Assembly (NCBI GenBank): GCA_001986395.2
Contig: MQVO02000049.1
Location: 1 to 64,000 of the forward strand
DNA from: Irpex lacteus
Lineage: Eukaryota > Basidiomycota > Agaricomycetes > Polyporales > Irpicaceae
DNA length: 64,000 bases
Reading direction: 5' to 3'
Part shown: positions 52,774 to 63,896 of the stretch, piece by piece
Layout of the letters: each line of letters starts with the position of its first letter
Numbering within the stretch: the stretch's first letter is position 1
Translations under genes and position numbers: made by a program
Notes under the pieces: model-generated
What the model saw: only the letters and a program-made list of their open reading frames with translations
Databases searched by the model: none
Told to the model about the DNA's origin: nothing

Positions 52774-53406
52774 ACTACTAGGGCGCCTGGGGAAGTGAAC
52801 TACGTAGGAGAAGTGAACTACTCTTCAATGAGGTAAATTCCACTCTACTGGCACCTCTAAGAAAAATCTCACATGTGTATGTATACAAGATATTGATGTA
52901 CCCGGAATTCTGTGGTCAACGGGCACCTAGTACGTCGTCCATAATTCATATAGTGGTGCAAAAGACCTGAAACGGGCTATCTTTGGCTGATACTCACGCC
53001 ATTTCGAAACGGAAGGCTTGGATACTTTACGGTCATACATATAGTATTTAATGAAAGCTCAGAAAAATGTGTTCGTGTAGATACAAAGGCTGTGGCAGCT
53101 GCAGAGGACGAAATATGTCCAGATGCGTGACAAGTCATGACATCAAATCGCCCAAGCTAACAAGCGCTGCCCGGCCAAATTACATGTGACATTCCGTGAC
53201 AGTACCTTGATTTCGTCGAAGAAACGTTACACTCGTGCAGACTTCCTCACACAATGGTTTCCCCATGAAAATATTTATAAATTCACGAGAGGATGTGCAA
53301 GATACTACTGAACGTCATGGTAAAAGAACTGAAGGTTTAATGGGCCGTATGAGCGAACGGGGGAGAAGTGAACTATGTAGTTCACTTCCCCAGGCGCTCT
53401 AGTAGT
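52774..53406. mobile_element. 633-base element with terminal inverted repeats (MITE-like)
   Basis: The left end reads ACTACTAGGGCGCCTGGGG then AAGTGAACTAC. The right end, reverse complemented, reads ACTACTAGAGCGCCTGGGG then AAGTGAACTAC. That is a terminal inverted repeat of about 30 bases with one mismatch. A further GAGAAGTGAACTA copy follows inside each end. The interior has no coding capacity. Target-site duplications were not resolved. It lies 286 bases past the C9-methyltransferase stop and marks the start of the AT-rich block. Confidence 0.82.
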
Positions 53407-53409
53407 ACT

Positions 53410-53528
53410 TTCAGAAACAATTCACGATTCCTAAGGTACAAAGAAGAATTGTTCCAGTGCGAGCTAGCGCTTTGGACAACTGCGAGACGTAACACGGGTG
53501 GTCCCTCAGTGTCTAATTCTGCCAATAC
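53410..53528 (+). repeat. Dispersed repeat, copy 1
   Basis: This segment is homologous, in the same orientation, to 63897-64000. Shared words include TTGTTCCAGTGCGAGCTAG, GCTTTGGACAACT and AATTCTGCCAATA. It sits between the 633-base element and the 20-base terminal repeat at 53557. Confidence 0.85.
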
Positions 53529-53874
53529 AGTGGGTAACAAACGCATTAGCTTTTGCTTGTAGTTGGGCGCTTTTTTGATGTCAAACAGTTTTCGATTTTT
53601 GCAGGGGCCATCACACATTTAATCTACACAAAAACTACGTCATATTATAGCCCTTGAGAAGACCTTTCAAATGATTCAACTTCCATATCAAAAGGTGGAG
53701 ATTTGAGGAAGTTATGCGCTGGATGGCTTTGGATGACGACCTGAGATTTCAAACTCCGCTCCAAATTGTTATAGGCACTTTGTAAACATCTCAAGCACGT
53801 GGTATCACATACTGTACATGTATTTGAAGTAAGCCCATACTATAAGACGTAGTATCGGACATGGTGTTGTGTGT

Positions 53875-53925
53875 GGCATGATGCATGACATGATTCCTGG
53901 CATGATTCCTGACATGATTCCTTGA
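53875..53925. repeat. Short tandem repeat of CATGATTCCTG-like units
   Basis: About four direct copies of a 13-base unit (GGCATGATTCCTG, GACATGATTCCT and variants, the first degenerate) occur in a row inside the AT-rich block. No function is suggested. Confidence 0.7.
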
Positions 53926-54374
53926 AAGACAAGGACGACATATGAATTCAAAATTAGCCCACTGGCTATATACTTAATGCTCCACACATGTCAGCAGGTA
54001 TGTGGGTGGCCAAGAGTTGATGAGATCAATAGAACAGTTCTGATTAAACTAAGGTTTGATACAAGTTCACGGAGAGAAACTGAAAATATGACCAAACCAG
54101 TTTAGAACAAGTAATAGGCTTTGATTACAATGATCAGAGCCATATATTTTGGCCCTATGGAGTGTACCAATAAGCTGGAAAAGAAATTGTGATGATATGT
54201 TTGGTAGCAAACAAGATATGACTTTTTTCCCTTTTCCTCCTGACCAAATATGTGTATAATTCGAGGTTGGTACCTATTTATGGCTTCATATATGTAACTC
54301 ATGAGCATCATAGTATACCAGAGGGCATGACATAATATATTCGGATTTTTCCGAATGTTACTGATCCACTTTCA

Positions 54375-54415
54375 GCCTTGAAAAAAGTGGCACCTACAGG
54401 ATTCGAACCGGCGAC
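54375..54415 (-). repeat. tRNA-like Pol III module (SINE or tRNA relic)
   Basis: On the minus strand GGTCGCCGGTTCGAATCC is a canonical B box/T-arm, followed by TGTAGGTGCCAC and a TTTTTT Pol III terminator. The stem pairing of a functional tRNA and a clear A box are not evident, so a SINE head or tRNA pseudogene is more likely than an active tRNA. Confidence 0.55.
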
Positions 54416-54550
54416 CTTTGGATTTCCATACTTGAAACATAGTAAACATGCACAAATAGAGCCCGGCCCACCTAGTAAGAGGATATCACGAGAATTTGGA
54501 AACTGGCGCTGACCGGTCAGCACCAGTTTCCAAAATGGCATCATTAGCAA

Positions 54551-56466
54551 CGTGTCAGCACATTCATAATCTATGATATAAAAATATTTAAATACATGAA
54601 AATATATTTGAAAATGGATGTTGGGGGGCTTTCTAGCATAAGAATGAGTACTAGGAGGCGACTTAGAGTATGTAATGATGGGTAAGACTTACTTACTATA
54701 CTTTGTATAGGTTGTATGTTGGTAAGTAGAGGAATTTGATAACATAACTGGTAAATGATTGATGGGTAAGTAGATGTGTTTACTGTGTAAATATGAGTAT
54801 ATATGAGATAAATAGGGGTAATAAAGCGGTAAGTAAGTTTGCTTACTTCAGTAACAACAGTAACAAACTTTGTACTTACTGATAGTTGAAAAATTGAAAA
54901 ATTGCATCAGTTCAGAGAACATCAAGAGTAGGTGTTACTAAATTGCCTAAAGGGGTAACCCAGCATGTTGTTTACATTTATGGGCGCTTATTTTGACAAT
55001 TGACCCGTTTTTGATGCAGACCACATGACATCAACATATTTTGATGTAAAATGGATATATATGTCATCTGGACCGAATTTTCCCCAGGATTCCGAATTTG
55101 AGCTCAGAATTTTGATAGGCGGAGTATTTGAAAAGATATGGAGGAAGTATTTATAAAAGTTGAAAGTTCGAATGCTTTCAGTAATATCTGGAGTGTTTTA
55201 AAAGTCGTTACAGTGGTAATAAATGTTACTTACTGCGATAACAAAAGTAAGAAAAGTTTGCTCACTCAAATTTCAAATTTCAAAAACTTTGGTAAAACAC
55301 TATAATAACTATGTCAATGTGTTTATTAAAGTTACTTAATTGGGTAACTAGAGTAACAAACTTTGACTTGCTGCAAATAAAAAACACTTCCATCTTTATA
55401 GTTTTTCATTGCTTCAATGACTGTTAAAGCTAGTAAACATTATTCAATTGCCTAAAAAGGCAATTCTCTCATTTCTTATTTTTTTCAGTGCTGATTTTGA
55501 TATTTTGCTTCCTTTGAATAACATAACATGATATCAATGTATTTTGATGTTAAAATTAATCCATGCCTTGCTGGGATTGTATTTTAACCAGAGTTCTGAA
55601 TATGATCTCAAAATTTCAATCTCTTCTGTCATTTAAAAGATATGAAGAAAATATTAGCGCTGTTGTACAGGTTAAATAATCTTTGAGTTTTGGTTTGTAT
55701 CACAAAGTAACATAAGTATGAGTTGAACTTTGTTCTATTCAAAATATTTCTTGGTCAAATCAAATACCTTCTACAGCAACAAAATTGATTTTATGTTAAT
55801 GTATTATGTTTTTATTTAGAGTCCATGTGTATTATTTCAAAAGAGTGTTACTAAATGCTCATTTGATAAATAACACCTCATATATTCATCATACCTTGTT
55901 ATCTATATCAATATATCTCAATAGCCTCAGGAATCGTGACTCGCCGCTTGCCGGCCTTGCTAACCACAAGTTACTCCATTCCTTTACGCATGTGGGCTTC
56001 AGTTAGAAATTTTGTCTAATCGACTTCATTTGCCCTACAAATTGTTTGTGATGATCGAATTCTGGTTCTATCCCATTTCATTCTGTCTTACTTTGCTTTC
56101 AAATCGTTTTCCCCAATATTTTCCCGCTCCCCTCCGTCTATCGTAGGGCCCGCTTTATAATAAATCAGCATGGGCTGTTGGGGGAGTTTTTTCAGGCCCC
56201 GACAAATACTTGATCATGGAATTTCCGCTGCCTGCTTTATTCTTCCCGTCACGCATGCCATGCTTCTGGGGTCCTCGCCCCTCTTCCCGTTGTGGTTTTC
56301 GCCATATTTCCTTTGGCTCTCCCACACCCTGTCCCTTCTTCATGTAGTGTGCCTGCACCTAGCTGCATCGTACTCTTACTCATCCTTTCATGGCTCTTCC
56401 ACCGTGAATTGAATATTGACTGATCTCTCAGTCGTCGGGACCCCAGACCACTTCCCGTGCGCTTAT
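54551..56466. other. AT-rich non-coding stretch
   Basis: 1.9 kb of AT-rich DNA without long frames. Words such as GTAACAAACTTTG and CAACATATTTTGATGT or CAATGTATTTTGATGT recur at about 54850-55560, suggesting old duplicated repeat units, apparently spaced about 500 bases apart. No gene seen. Confidence 0.5.
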
Positions 56467-56982
56467 TGTCACGACTTGGACAATTTTCCTTTTATTTTTC
56501 GACTATTTTCCGATTTTTCTCTCAATTTCTGCGTCATTTCTGTACCAGTGCTGAAAGACCAGTCATGTGACCCTGAGACATTGTTAGGTAATACTGTATA
56601 GTTCCATCCCACGGCCACATGATTCACAGAAGGCGCTAGAACCTTGTAGAACATTGTATCATTGCTTACTCATAGTAGTGTTAAGAGTACAGACCCGATA
56701 CCAGGGGTCCTCGTAGATACATATATAAGCCCCACTGGGCTCTGCCTGGAGACCTCAGTTTCGACCTTTTGGTCTCTAGGTATGAGTTCCACTTTGTATC
56801 ATCGATAGTATAACACTAACTTGGTCTCTAGTCATAAACTCTATTGCTAATCCCTTGACGTCGGTGCTCATACACACCCCACTTGTCTCTGCGAGGGTCC
56901 TGTTTAGTTGTTAGATACTTTTGTTACGCAACCTCGTTATTCTCGACATCGAGCGAGCTCTAGCCTGGTCATAGTCGTGACA
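56467..56982 (+). mobile_element. Long terminal repeat (516 bases) of an LTR retrotransposon
   Basis: It starts TGTCACGACT and ends with the exact inverted copy AGTCGTGACA, as LTRs do. A TATA-like ATACATATATAAG lies at 56718-56730, with a plausible transcript start downstream. The flanks (CTTAT left, TTAGA right) differ, so this is not a solo LTR. A gag start follows at 59136 on the same strand, making this the 5' LTR. The primer-binding site was not recognised. Confidence 0.85.
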
Positions 56983-59135
56983 TTAGATCGAAACTCCTTT
57001 ACTCGCCCAGACAAGACTCATATCACTTTCACTTTCACATTCCTGAGTAGACCGACGTGCACAAACGGTCATTGCAGTACTACGTAGGCTTGGTAACCAC
57101 CCTTGAGAGGGACCCAGCTTTAGAACTTCCATACGCACCAACCCCCTCTGTTGTGTTGCCCAGTCACTCGACACCTGCCGTTGTAAAGAGTTAAGCTCGT
57201 TCGGAGATATATTCCCGAGTTTCAAGCAGAGTAACATCTGTTTGACGTAGCGCGGTATCTCCTCACCACGGGAGCAAAACTGCCGGTTACGAACTTGAGC
57301 ACAGATCCGCGTACGCGGGGGAAACCAGGTGTTAAGGGAACGAAAGCACGCAAGGGAGACGTTCTTGAAGCTCGTGTCTTCTTGAACCAAACGGCAACCA
57401 GGAAGCTGGTAAACAGCCGTGGGTAAACTGTAGAAACTAGTTCCTGTCCGTAGTAGTTTGACGCAACTGGTAGCAGAAAGTCACACGTTGGAAAACTCGC
57501 CATCATTTCCCACCTTCTGTGTTATGAGTTCCCCCACGTCTACGACGACGAGGACCAGGAAGATTGCTGGGACAACGGTGATAGAAACAGTTACATAACC
57601 ACCTACGCAGAGCAACCTTGTCCAAATCGATATCATCGACCCCCAACTGAACGACAACTAATTGGGCGACAATACTCTGAGTTTGATCAGTGCCTACCAA
57701 ATCAGCATCCCTTAGACATTCAAACTGCTGTCAACACAGCACTCCCACCGTCGCCGCAGTACTCGCGCTGAGACACCTAGCCACACCCTAAAGGACACAA
57801 ATACCAACCACCTAACCCTGAGAGGGCGATAACGTGGCCAGTGATGGGTGGGGAGTGTATAGTGCGAGCGAAGGGGACCTCTGAGGCTCAGGTCTAACCC
57901 AAGGTCTCTGGGGGAAAGCGGGGGTAAAGCGAAGGTAAATACTCACTACTAAAGTGAGTCTAGATAACACTTGACCGAGCTCAAGGGGAGTAAAATAACG
58001 GTAGAGCGAAGGGAAAATCGTAACAAAGCTCAAAAACCACACTATAACTAATAGCGAAGCGGCCGACGTAGCAACGAGCTCGGAGTGAGCGCAGAAGCAA
58101 AGCGAAAGCAAAATAGACGTCCAAGCAAGCTAAAGGACGCCAGACCGAGCTGAATAATGTAAAACAACGACGCGAGCGAGCGAAAATCAACAATGAGCTC
58201 GGGAAACGGCTGGGAGGTCAAGGACACAAAGGCCGAGGCAATAAAACACAAATAACTCCTTGGAACCTCTGTCGCTGATGCTTGTAGGGTCAAGCGAGGC
58301 TTTTTGAAGCACCTAGGGGCCGTCGGGTACGCAGGCAGACACAGTGGACGCAGTAGAACACAGGGAAACGCAGAAATCGTAGGGGAACGCAAACTCGGCC
58401 GCAGAACTGAGGGGTGGACGAGGGGGAAGAGTCTATTGTCCTGCTAATAATGGGTACAGGTGGTATATGTGTCTACGAGTGTCCATCAATCAAAGGAACA
58501 GACCGGAATTGTAAGGGAAAGGTAGGAAAGGGGTAAAGTCCGAAATATGACCGAAATACCAAACACGGCCGATAGGACCGAACAAGACGCCTCGGGAAGC
58601 CTCAGGATGTATGGCCGAGGGCCTTGAAATGCACCTGAGTGATAAAGCAAGTGGGCCGAGTCATTTTGTGCCTTGGCCGCTCGAATTGGGCCGAGGTTTG
58701 GTCCGGTTGTGCGAGGCTCGATTCTGCCAATCATGCGCGCATTAGGAGGGTTAGACCCGGCCTGGAAAGTGTATGCGAGCACTCCAAACACTAGGCAATC
58801 GCATGTAGAGGTGAACCGAGCTATAGCGAGTAGGATTGGTGCCAACTGCTGACGGGGAGAGCAAGAGATTAAGGAAATGGTCGAGAGCGCAAGGAGTGAG
58901 GTACAGGCCTCGGACCTCGGCCCAAAGGTATAGTGGGAGCAAGCGAGAGGTTCTGGGAGCTGAAGCGAGATGATAGAAGGGTGGGCCGAGCAAAAGAAAA
59001 GGTCATAGTTGAGCTGTATGGCCTAGTTTGCAGTTCAGCGTTTGAGCCACGTATCAGCGCGCACTCACACCTATTCCTTCACCGATCCACGTCAGCCCTA
59101 CCCCACAACCCCTACCTTCTCCGACTACGACCACA
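56983..59135 (+). other. Long untranslated leader of the LTR retroelement
   Basis: 2.15 kb between LTR and gag. Frames here are short and show no motif. The segment is rich in GAGC, GCGAAG and GGCCGAG words at 57850-59000 and is less AT-rich than its surroundings. Long leaders occur in some fungal Ty3 elements. It could also contain another insertion. Confidence 0.5.
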
Positions 59136-59400
59136 ATGAGCCAACAGGGTCAACCCCAACAAATCCCACCAGTGCCCACACAGGCGCCAGTAACTGCACC
59201 AGATCCAACTCTGATTGCCGCCATAGTCGCTGCAGTCCAGGCTGCTATGCAGAACATTCCCCCACTCCAAATCAATGTCAACCCCACAGCCGACTCTGTA
59301 AAGCCTGGGAAGTACAAAGGAGAACGTGGTCGAGATCTAGATCGCTTCATCTCACAATGTGATGCGTACTGGGTCACAGGCTCTGGTCGTTCATGGGAAA
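59136..59400 (+). pseudogene. Truncated gag of a Ty3/gypsy-type element
   Basis: From the ATG at 59136 the frame reads MSQQGQPQQIPP, an Ala/Gln-rich helix (TLIAAIVAAVQAAMQNI), then KPGKYKGERGRDLDRFISQC, the start of the retrotransposon gag domain (typically KPxxFKGxRG...FLxQ). Similarity ends near 59395 and the frame stops at 59444. No zinc knuckle, protease or polymerase follows, so the element is cut off here by a deletion or insertion. Confidence 0.75.
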
Positions 59401-59574
59401 CTAGCCATAGTCATCTGAGTCGTCTGAGTCGTCGATCTCGATAACATCTTTGGCTGGTGGCAGAACTGGTGCCAGAGCTGATGTGTGGGCCTGTTGGGTG
59501 TGTCGCGCTTCAATGGTATCTACTTCCTGCAGGAAAGCAGAGTCCAGCTCGTCAAAATACTCGTCAGAGCTCAT
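59401..59574 (-). pseudogene. Captured N-terminal gene fragment (57 codons)
   Basis: Reading the minus strand from an ATG at 59574: MSSDEYFDELDSAFLQEVD, then TIEARHTQQAHTS and a VIEIDDSDDSDDYG end. This host-like acidic N-terminus resembles, from memory, the starts of basidiomycete DNA-repair helicases (FANCM/MPH1 or RecQ-like), but the match is not secure. It abuts the gag break at 59400 exactly and stops there, so it is a fragment lodged in transposon debris. Confidence 0.45.
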
Positions 59575-60240
59575 TTCTAGGCTAGTTAGAGACGAGGGAA
59601 ACAAAATGGAAACAAGCCGAGATGCAAGACTCGAACAGGAGAATATATATCAAGTACTGGAAAGTAATGTGCATGCGGAGGCATGCGCGCTAAATAATCA
59701 GGGACTTTTCATGCCAGCCAGCTCTTCAGGACGTCCCTAAAAGGGAACCATGTTGTGAGCTAACATCGTTCCCAGACGTCTAGCTCGGAGGCAGTCTATT
59801 CTGATATAGGCAGCTACCACTGGGTACACATGACTTGTGGGAGTGTGGCCATCAAGTGGCAGGTAACGATTTCTGAGTGTCTTTTTGCTAAATATCTCTT
59901 GAAATACTGCAGCTACTGACATTTGAAGCTCATATTCGGAATCCTGAGCAAAATCCGGTCCAGAAATCATATTTTCATTTTTCACACTTGCACATAACTG
60001 TGTCATGTGACAACATCTGGAAACAGCAAAATAAGCGCCAAAAGAAGCGGTGAGTCTATACCACTGCCCTCTTGAGCTATCTGAAAGAAAGCATGTGATC
60101 ATTGAGCATAACATCCTTTAGAAACCAGTTTATTCACAAAAGTATACGATTTATATGATTTGTCTACTTGATTAGCTTCAAATTGCTTACTAAACAGTAT
60201 TGACCAATCTAGCTACCTCAAATATTTTGCTTCCGCTAAC
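59575..60240. other. AT-rich non-coding stretch
   Basis: No recognised gene. AAAATAAGCGCC near 60028 resembles an inverted copy of GGCGCTTATTTT at 54986, hinting at another pair of short element ends. Confidence 0.4.
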
Positions 60241-60244
60241 TTTG

Positions 60245-60318
60245 CCTAGATTGGCTAAGCATGATTACATACATCTTCAGAAGGTTGCGAGTTCCAATCC
60301 CTCACAGGCCACTTTTTT
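60245..60318 (+). repeat. tRNA-like Pol III module
   Basis: TAGATTGGCTAAGC resembles an A box, CTTCAGAAGGTTGCGAG an anticodon/variable region, and GAGTTCCAATCCCTC a weak B box, followed by GGCCAC and TTTTTT. It shares CTTCAGAAGGTTG with the module at 60600-60660 on the other strand. Confidence 0.5.
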
Positions 60319-60604
60319 GTTTCACCCATTCTCTTATCCTATAATGCTTCATAAAATACCATTAAATGCAAAAATAATCCATTGCCACATCTGTGATTTT
60401 TATATCACTTAATATGGCACATAATATGATGGCACTCAGGTCAGTTACTATTTTACTATGCCTAACCATATATCGTGAATTCAAACATATATACATTATA
60501 ATAAATTATATTTAACGCACACCCATGTCAATAGATTATTTTCCCCATTTTACAGTATTTTTTGGACACTACATGATCAAAAGTGAGCAACTTATAAAAT
60601 ATGA

Positions 60605-60670
60605 CCCAAGAGGGAATTGAACCCACAACCTTCTGAAGCAGTTGGTGCGAGTTGCTTGCGCACTTGGGCG
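60605..60670 (-). repeat. tRNA-like Pol III module
   Basis: Minus-strand TGCTTCAGAAGGTTGTGG then GTTCAATTCCCTC forms a T-arm-like B box ending in TTGGGTCA. A proper D-arm and acceptor pairing are not seen, so it is probably a SINE head in one arm of the 7.3 kb inverted-repeat structure. Confidence 0.5.
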
Positions 60671-61009
60671 CTTTCGTCGGAGTTTGGCTGAGTTTGAACC
60701 TCAAGTCCTCATCCAATACCATCCAGCTCATATCTCTCCTCATAGATGGGATTACCTCATGGTAGTTTTACCATCTGGTAGGCCTACGCCGTAGCTATAA
60801 TCTGGTGCAACAATCATATCGAATGACTTAGTTTTGGGCTCTCTATCCATCAAATACAGATTCCCATAAAAAAGCGCCCAACTACAAATGTTTCTAATGG
60901 AGCTTGTTACTCAGTAACAGAAGGCACATTCCCACGCATTGACAGCAGGTCGCGTTACTGACAAAACCTGGCAGATCCTGACCGAACTGAAGACGATTAT
61001 CTTCGTTAC

Positions 61010-62101
61010 ACTCAGAAATCGTAACAAACAAAGCCATCAGCGCAGACCATTTGAACACTGTTCTTGCCAGCATCAATCAATGGTTGCAACAACGACGCCA
61101 TGCATCTGTGAAATAGCTGATACACGTGCATGGACCTCTCTGACTTTGGGAAGCACTCAAGTTTGGTCACAGGGAGGTACCCAATGAGCACGGTAGCTTG
61201 CATAGCAGGCGAGCGACGGAGATCTTTTGAGATGTTCCCAATACTGAGATACACTGGCCAGGCAGATTTATCACCGCTGAAGTTCGACAGTTGTGTCTTA
61301 TCAGAGGCGATAATGATGGGCACAACAGTGGTACCCTTCGGTAAGATCTTCTATTGACCCCGCGCTGCCTGAGTCTGGGAAGACGCACTTGAACTAGAGG
61401 AGGACTGACCTGCAACCCTTCCCACCACTCTCCTGTCCACATCTCACCAAATATCGGCTTTCTCCCTTCATTGCCCTCGTATAACCGCTCTGGTGCAAAA
61501 CACATTTCCCTCCACATACAGATTCTCAGATATCTCGAGGAGTTCGCAGCTCCACTTTGGGCCTCTCGAAAGCTGATCTATCCTCGTAAAGAACACCCGC
61601 TTATCTTTGAAGGATGGCTGGGTACAGTTTCAAGACTACACAATCTATCGGTAAGATCATCCACCTCGAGTACAGAATGTGTGAAACTTACGATTTCCAG
61701 CTTCAAATACTTATCAATCTCTCTGTGGCTTACACCGCATTCCATCAATTACTTCGCCAGCTCCCACTCCTCGCAATTCTTGAAGGGAGACCATGGAGTT
61801 ATGGAGTTCCTTCTAACTCCTCTGCTACCTTTCTAGTTTCTTCGACTGCCTCATATCTGTTCCTCCCCCGCCCGTATGTCTTTCCGGCCTGAAACTCTTC
61901 TCCAAGATAGTTGAGGTAAGGGTTCTTCGGCAAACCGCCCACTTCCAAACTGTCCTCTTCATTCGGAACGTCGTCAACACCGGCCCGCTTCGATGAAGGG
62001 CTGTCATCGCTATGCGTGTTTGCAGAGTCTGAACGTGGTCGTGGACGCGTGTCAGGTGAGACTGTCGTTGGTGTTGTGTCATTGTCGCAGTGGTTGCTCA
62101 A
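61010..62101 (-). pseudogene. Degenerate Plavaka-type transposase
   Basis: Minus-strand pieces in order: a Pro/Ser-rich N-terminus from 62101, GRGRNRYEAVEETRKVAEEL, WSPFKNCEEWELAK followed by an in-frame TAA near 61770, LMECGVSHREIDKYLKLEI, SFKDKRVFFTRIDQL, EMCFAPERLYEGNEG, MWTGEWWEGLQ, then VPIIIASDKTQLSNFSGDKS, LIGYLPVTKLECF and LQPLIDAGKNSVQMVCADGF. These are hallmark segments of Plavaka elements, widespread in mushroom genomes. A nonsense codon and abrupt loss of similarity after about 61010 make it inactive. Confidence 0.85.
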
Positions 62102-62184
62102 CTCCTCGCAGAATGGTTCGGAACCTCGGAAGCATTAATGCTGTCCCCAAACACCTCAGACACAACCTCTGATCTAGCATCACT

Positions 62185-62567
62185 CTAGCCCCATAAGCTT
62201 GCACAAATGGAAGTTTTACAGGAGTCAAAGCCTGTCAAGAGATCTGCTGGCATCTCGGCTGTGGGATAGTACACAGGTTGAATCATGCCTTCACCAACCT
62301 TCTCCTTCAGCCAATACAACCGCAAATCGATGTGCTTCACCCTAGAGAACTTCTCCGGGTTTTTAGCAACAGCAATCGCAGAGTTGTTGTCCACAAAGAT
62401 GGTATACCATAGTCTGCATCTGAATAGATGCAGAACAGCTCTGGTTTTGACAAGTCAGGACTGTAAGTGAACTGTTTGAAGGCATCAATGTGCTTCGCCC
62501 TAGAGAACTTCTCCGGGGTTTTGGCAACAGCAATCACAGAGTTATTGTCCACAAAGATGGTAGTCAA
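62185..62567 (-). pseudogene. Ty1/copia RNase H remnant with internal duplication
   Basis: Minus strand reads IFVDNNSVIAVAKTPEKFSR, AKHIDAFKQFTYSPDLSKPE, YSDADYG, then a second DNNSAIAVAKNPEKFSRVKH, LRLYWLKEKVGEGMIQPVYY and PTAEMPADLLT. This is the C-terminal RNase H region of copia polyproteins. About 70 bases (62336-62404 and 62493-62563) are duplicated and the order is scrambled, so it is a dead fragment. Confidence 0.85.
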
Positions 62568-62569
62568 TA

Positions 62570-63896
62570 TTTTGCTAGTTGCTCATCTCAGTCTGCAGTC
62601 CTTACGTTTTAGATCATTGTTTGGTCGAGTTAAGCTCCAAAACTAAGTTTTTGAGCCCATTTTAGACTCTATTTGAGTTCTCTCTCATTTCTCCTACATC
62701 ACTCGCCACATCTACATGCTCTTCAAACCCTTCACTTTCAACTGCCCAATAACCTCAGCCCCTTGTGGTATTGATCAAAATCAAAAGTCATCAACTTTCA
62801 GAAACATTCTTGTTTCTTAACTGTCAACATCTCTGACACTTGTATGATTGCTAATAATTGTATCAGTGCAAATGCAAATGCTACATTAAGTTGAAACGGC
62901 AATGAGTCTCTGCTTAAAAGGCAGATGTCATTATATAATACTATAAGAATGGTAGAAGCAATAATTTTCTCAAACAGTTTGAACTCTGAGCACTAAAACT
63001 GATTTACCAAAAGGTAATCTAAATCAAATGTATTTTTACTTAGTATAAACTATATATACATATATTAAAGCACTATGCCAGTCCTCTGTAAAACTTGCAA
63101 AGTGCACAAATTGGATTTAACTGTGCAAAAAATTGAAAGAAGTATGAAAGATGGAAAATTTTTTGTGTATCTCAAGTGGTCAGATTATAAACCAATTGTG
63201 TAATTAAAAATTATACTTTGAATTTGAAATTATCAGCCAAAACAGAAAGCAAAACTATATATATATTGATTTTTATGTTTCCATATGTTTTCATATATTT
63301 CATATATTCTCATATGTTTATGACATATGATTGATCTCAAAAAGGGAGAAAATTGTAGGAAAGCGCCCAAACATGTGCTTAGTCCATACTATTACTTCTT
63401 TAGACGTTATGATTGGCTAGAAACTATTATTTTCATGATGTGGCCACTTTAAAACTTTGAATCGGATGTAGATCCTGTAACACTATTAACTACTATTTTG
63501 GGCTATGTTATGATGGCACTATGTATTTTGATCTATGTTCACATAATAAAACTCTATAACATAGTGCAGGACAATAAAACATGCATATACTTCTCAAAAA
63601 CATGCTCTCTGGCTTATATGCCTCTAGCAGCATAGTTTTTTGCACATGTAATGGTGATTACACTTTTACATGGCCAGGTGCCGTCCTGCTGGTGCCTATC
63701 CATGTAAAAGTGCAATAATGGTTAGGTGAACACATGAAGGTCACAGGATTTAATTTTTTGAGTTGGTTTCTCATTTATTTCACAGTTGGCCCAATTCATT
63801 TTGTAAAAATCATAAAATCACAATACAATTGCTCACACATCCTGGAACATTTTTCATAACTATATATCCATCAATGATTGCTCTGCATCAATTGTT
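62570..63896. other. AT-rich non-coding stretch
   Basis: No gene or transposon protein seen. Contains TATATATATTGAT near 63256 and a short inverted repeat (TTTTACATGG near 63662 against CCATGTAAAAGTG near 63700). Confidence 0.45.

Larger units (their letters stand above)
53557..60887. mobile_element. Candidate 7.3 kb element bounded by perfect 20-base inverted repeats
   Basis: TTGTAGTTGGGCGCTTTTTT at 53557-53576 is matched by its exact reverse complement at 60868-60887. Inside, sequence near 53700-53770 (GCTGGATGGCTTTGGATGA) is homologous in inverted orientation to about 60690-60740, so the ends form a longer imperfect inverted repeat. The interior contains an LTR with a gag piece, a gene fragment and tRNA-like modules, which would be nested insertions. 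The alternative is two independent insertions of a short element in opposite orientation. Confidence 0.6.

Noticed and set aside
57812..58845. Several minus-strand frames in the retroelement leader
   Set aside because: They are short, overlapping and lack motifs of gag, pol or host proteins.
60245..60318. Functional tRNA gene
   Set aside because: The B box deviates (GTTCCAATC) and D-arm and acceptor pairing were not convincing, so I list it as a tRNA-like repeat only.
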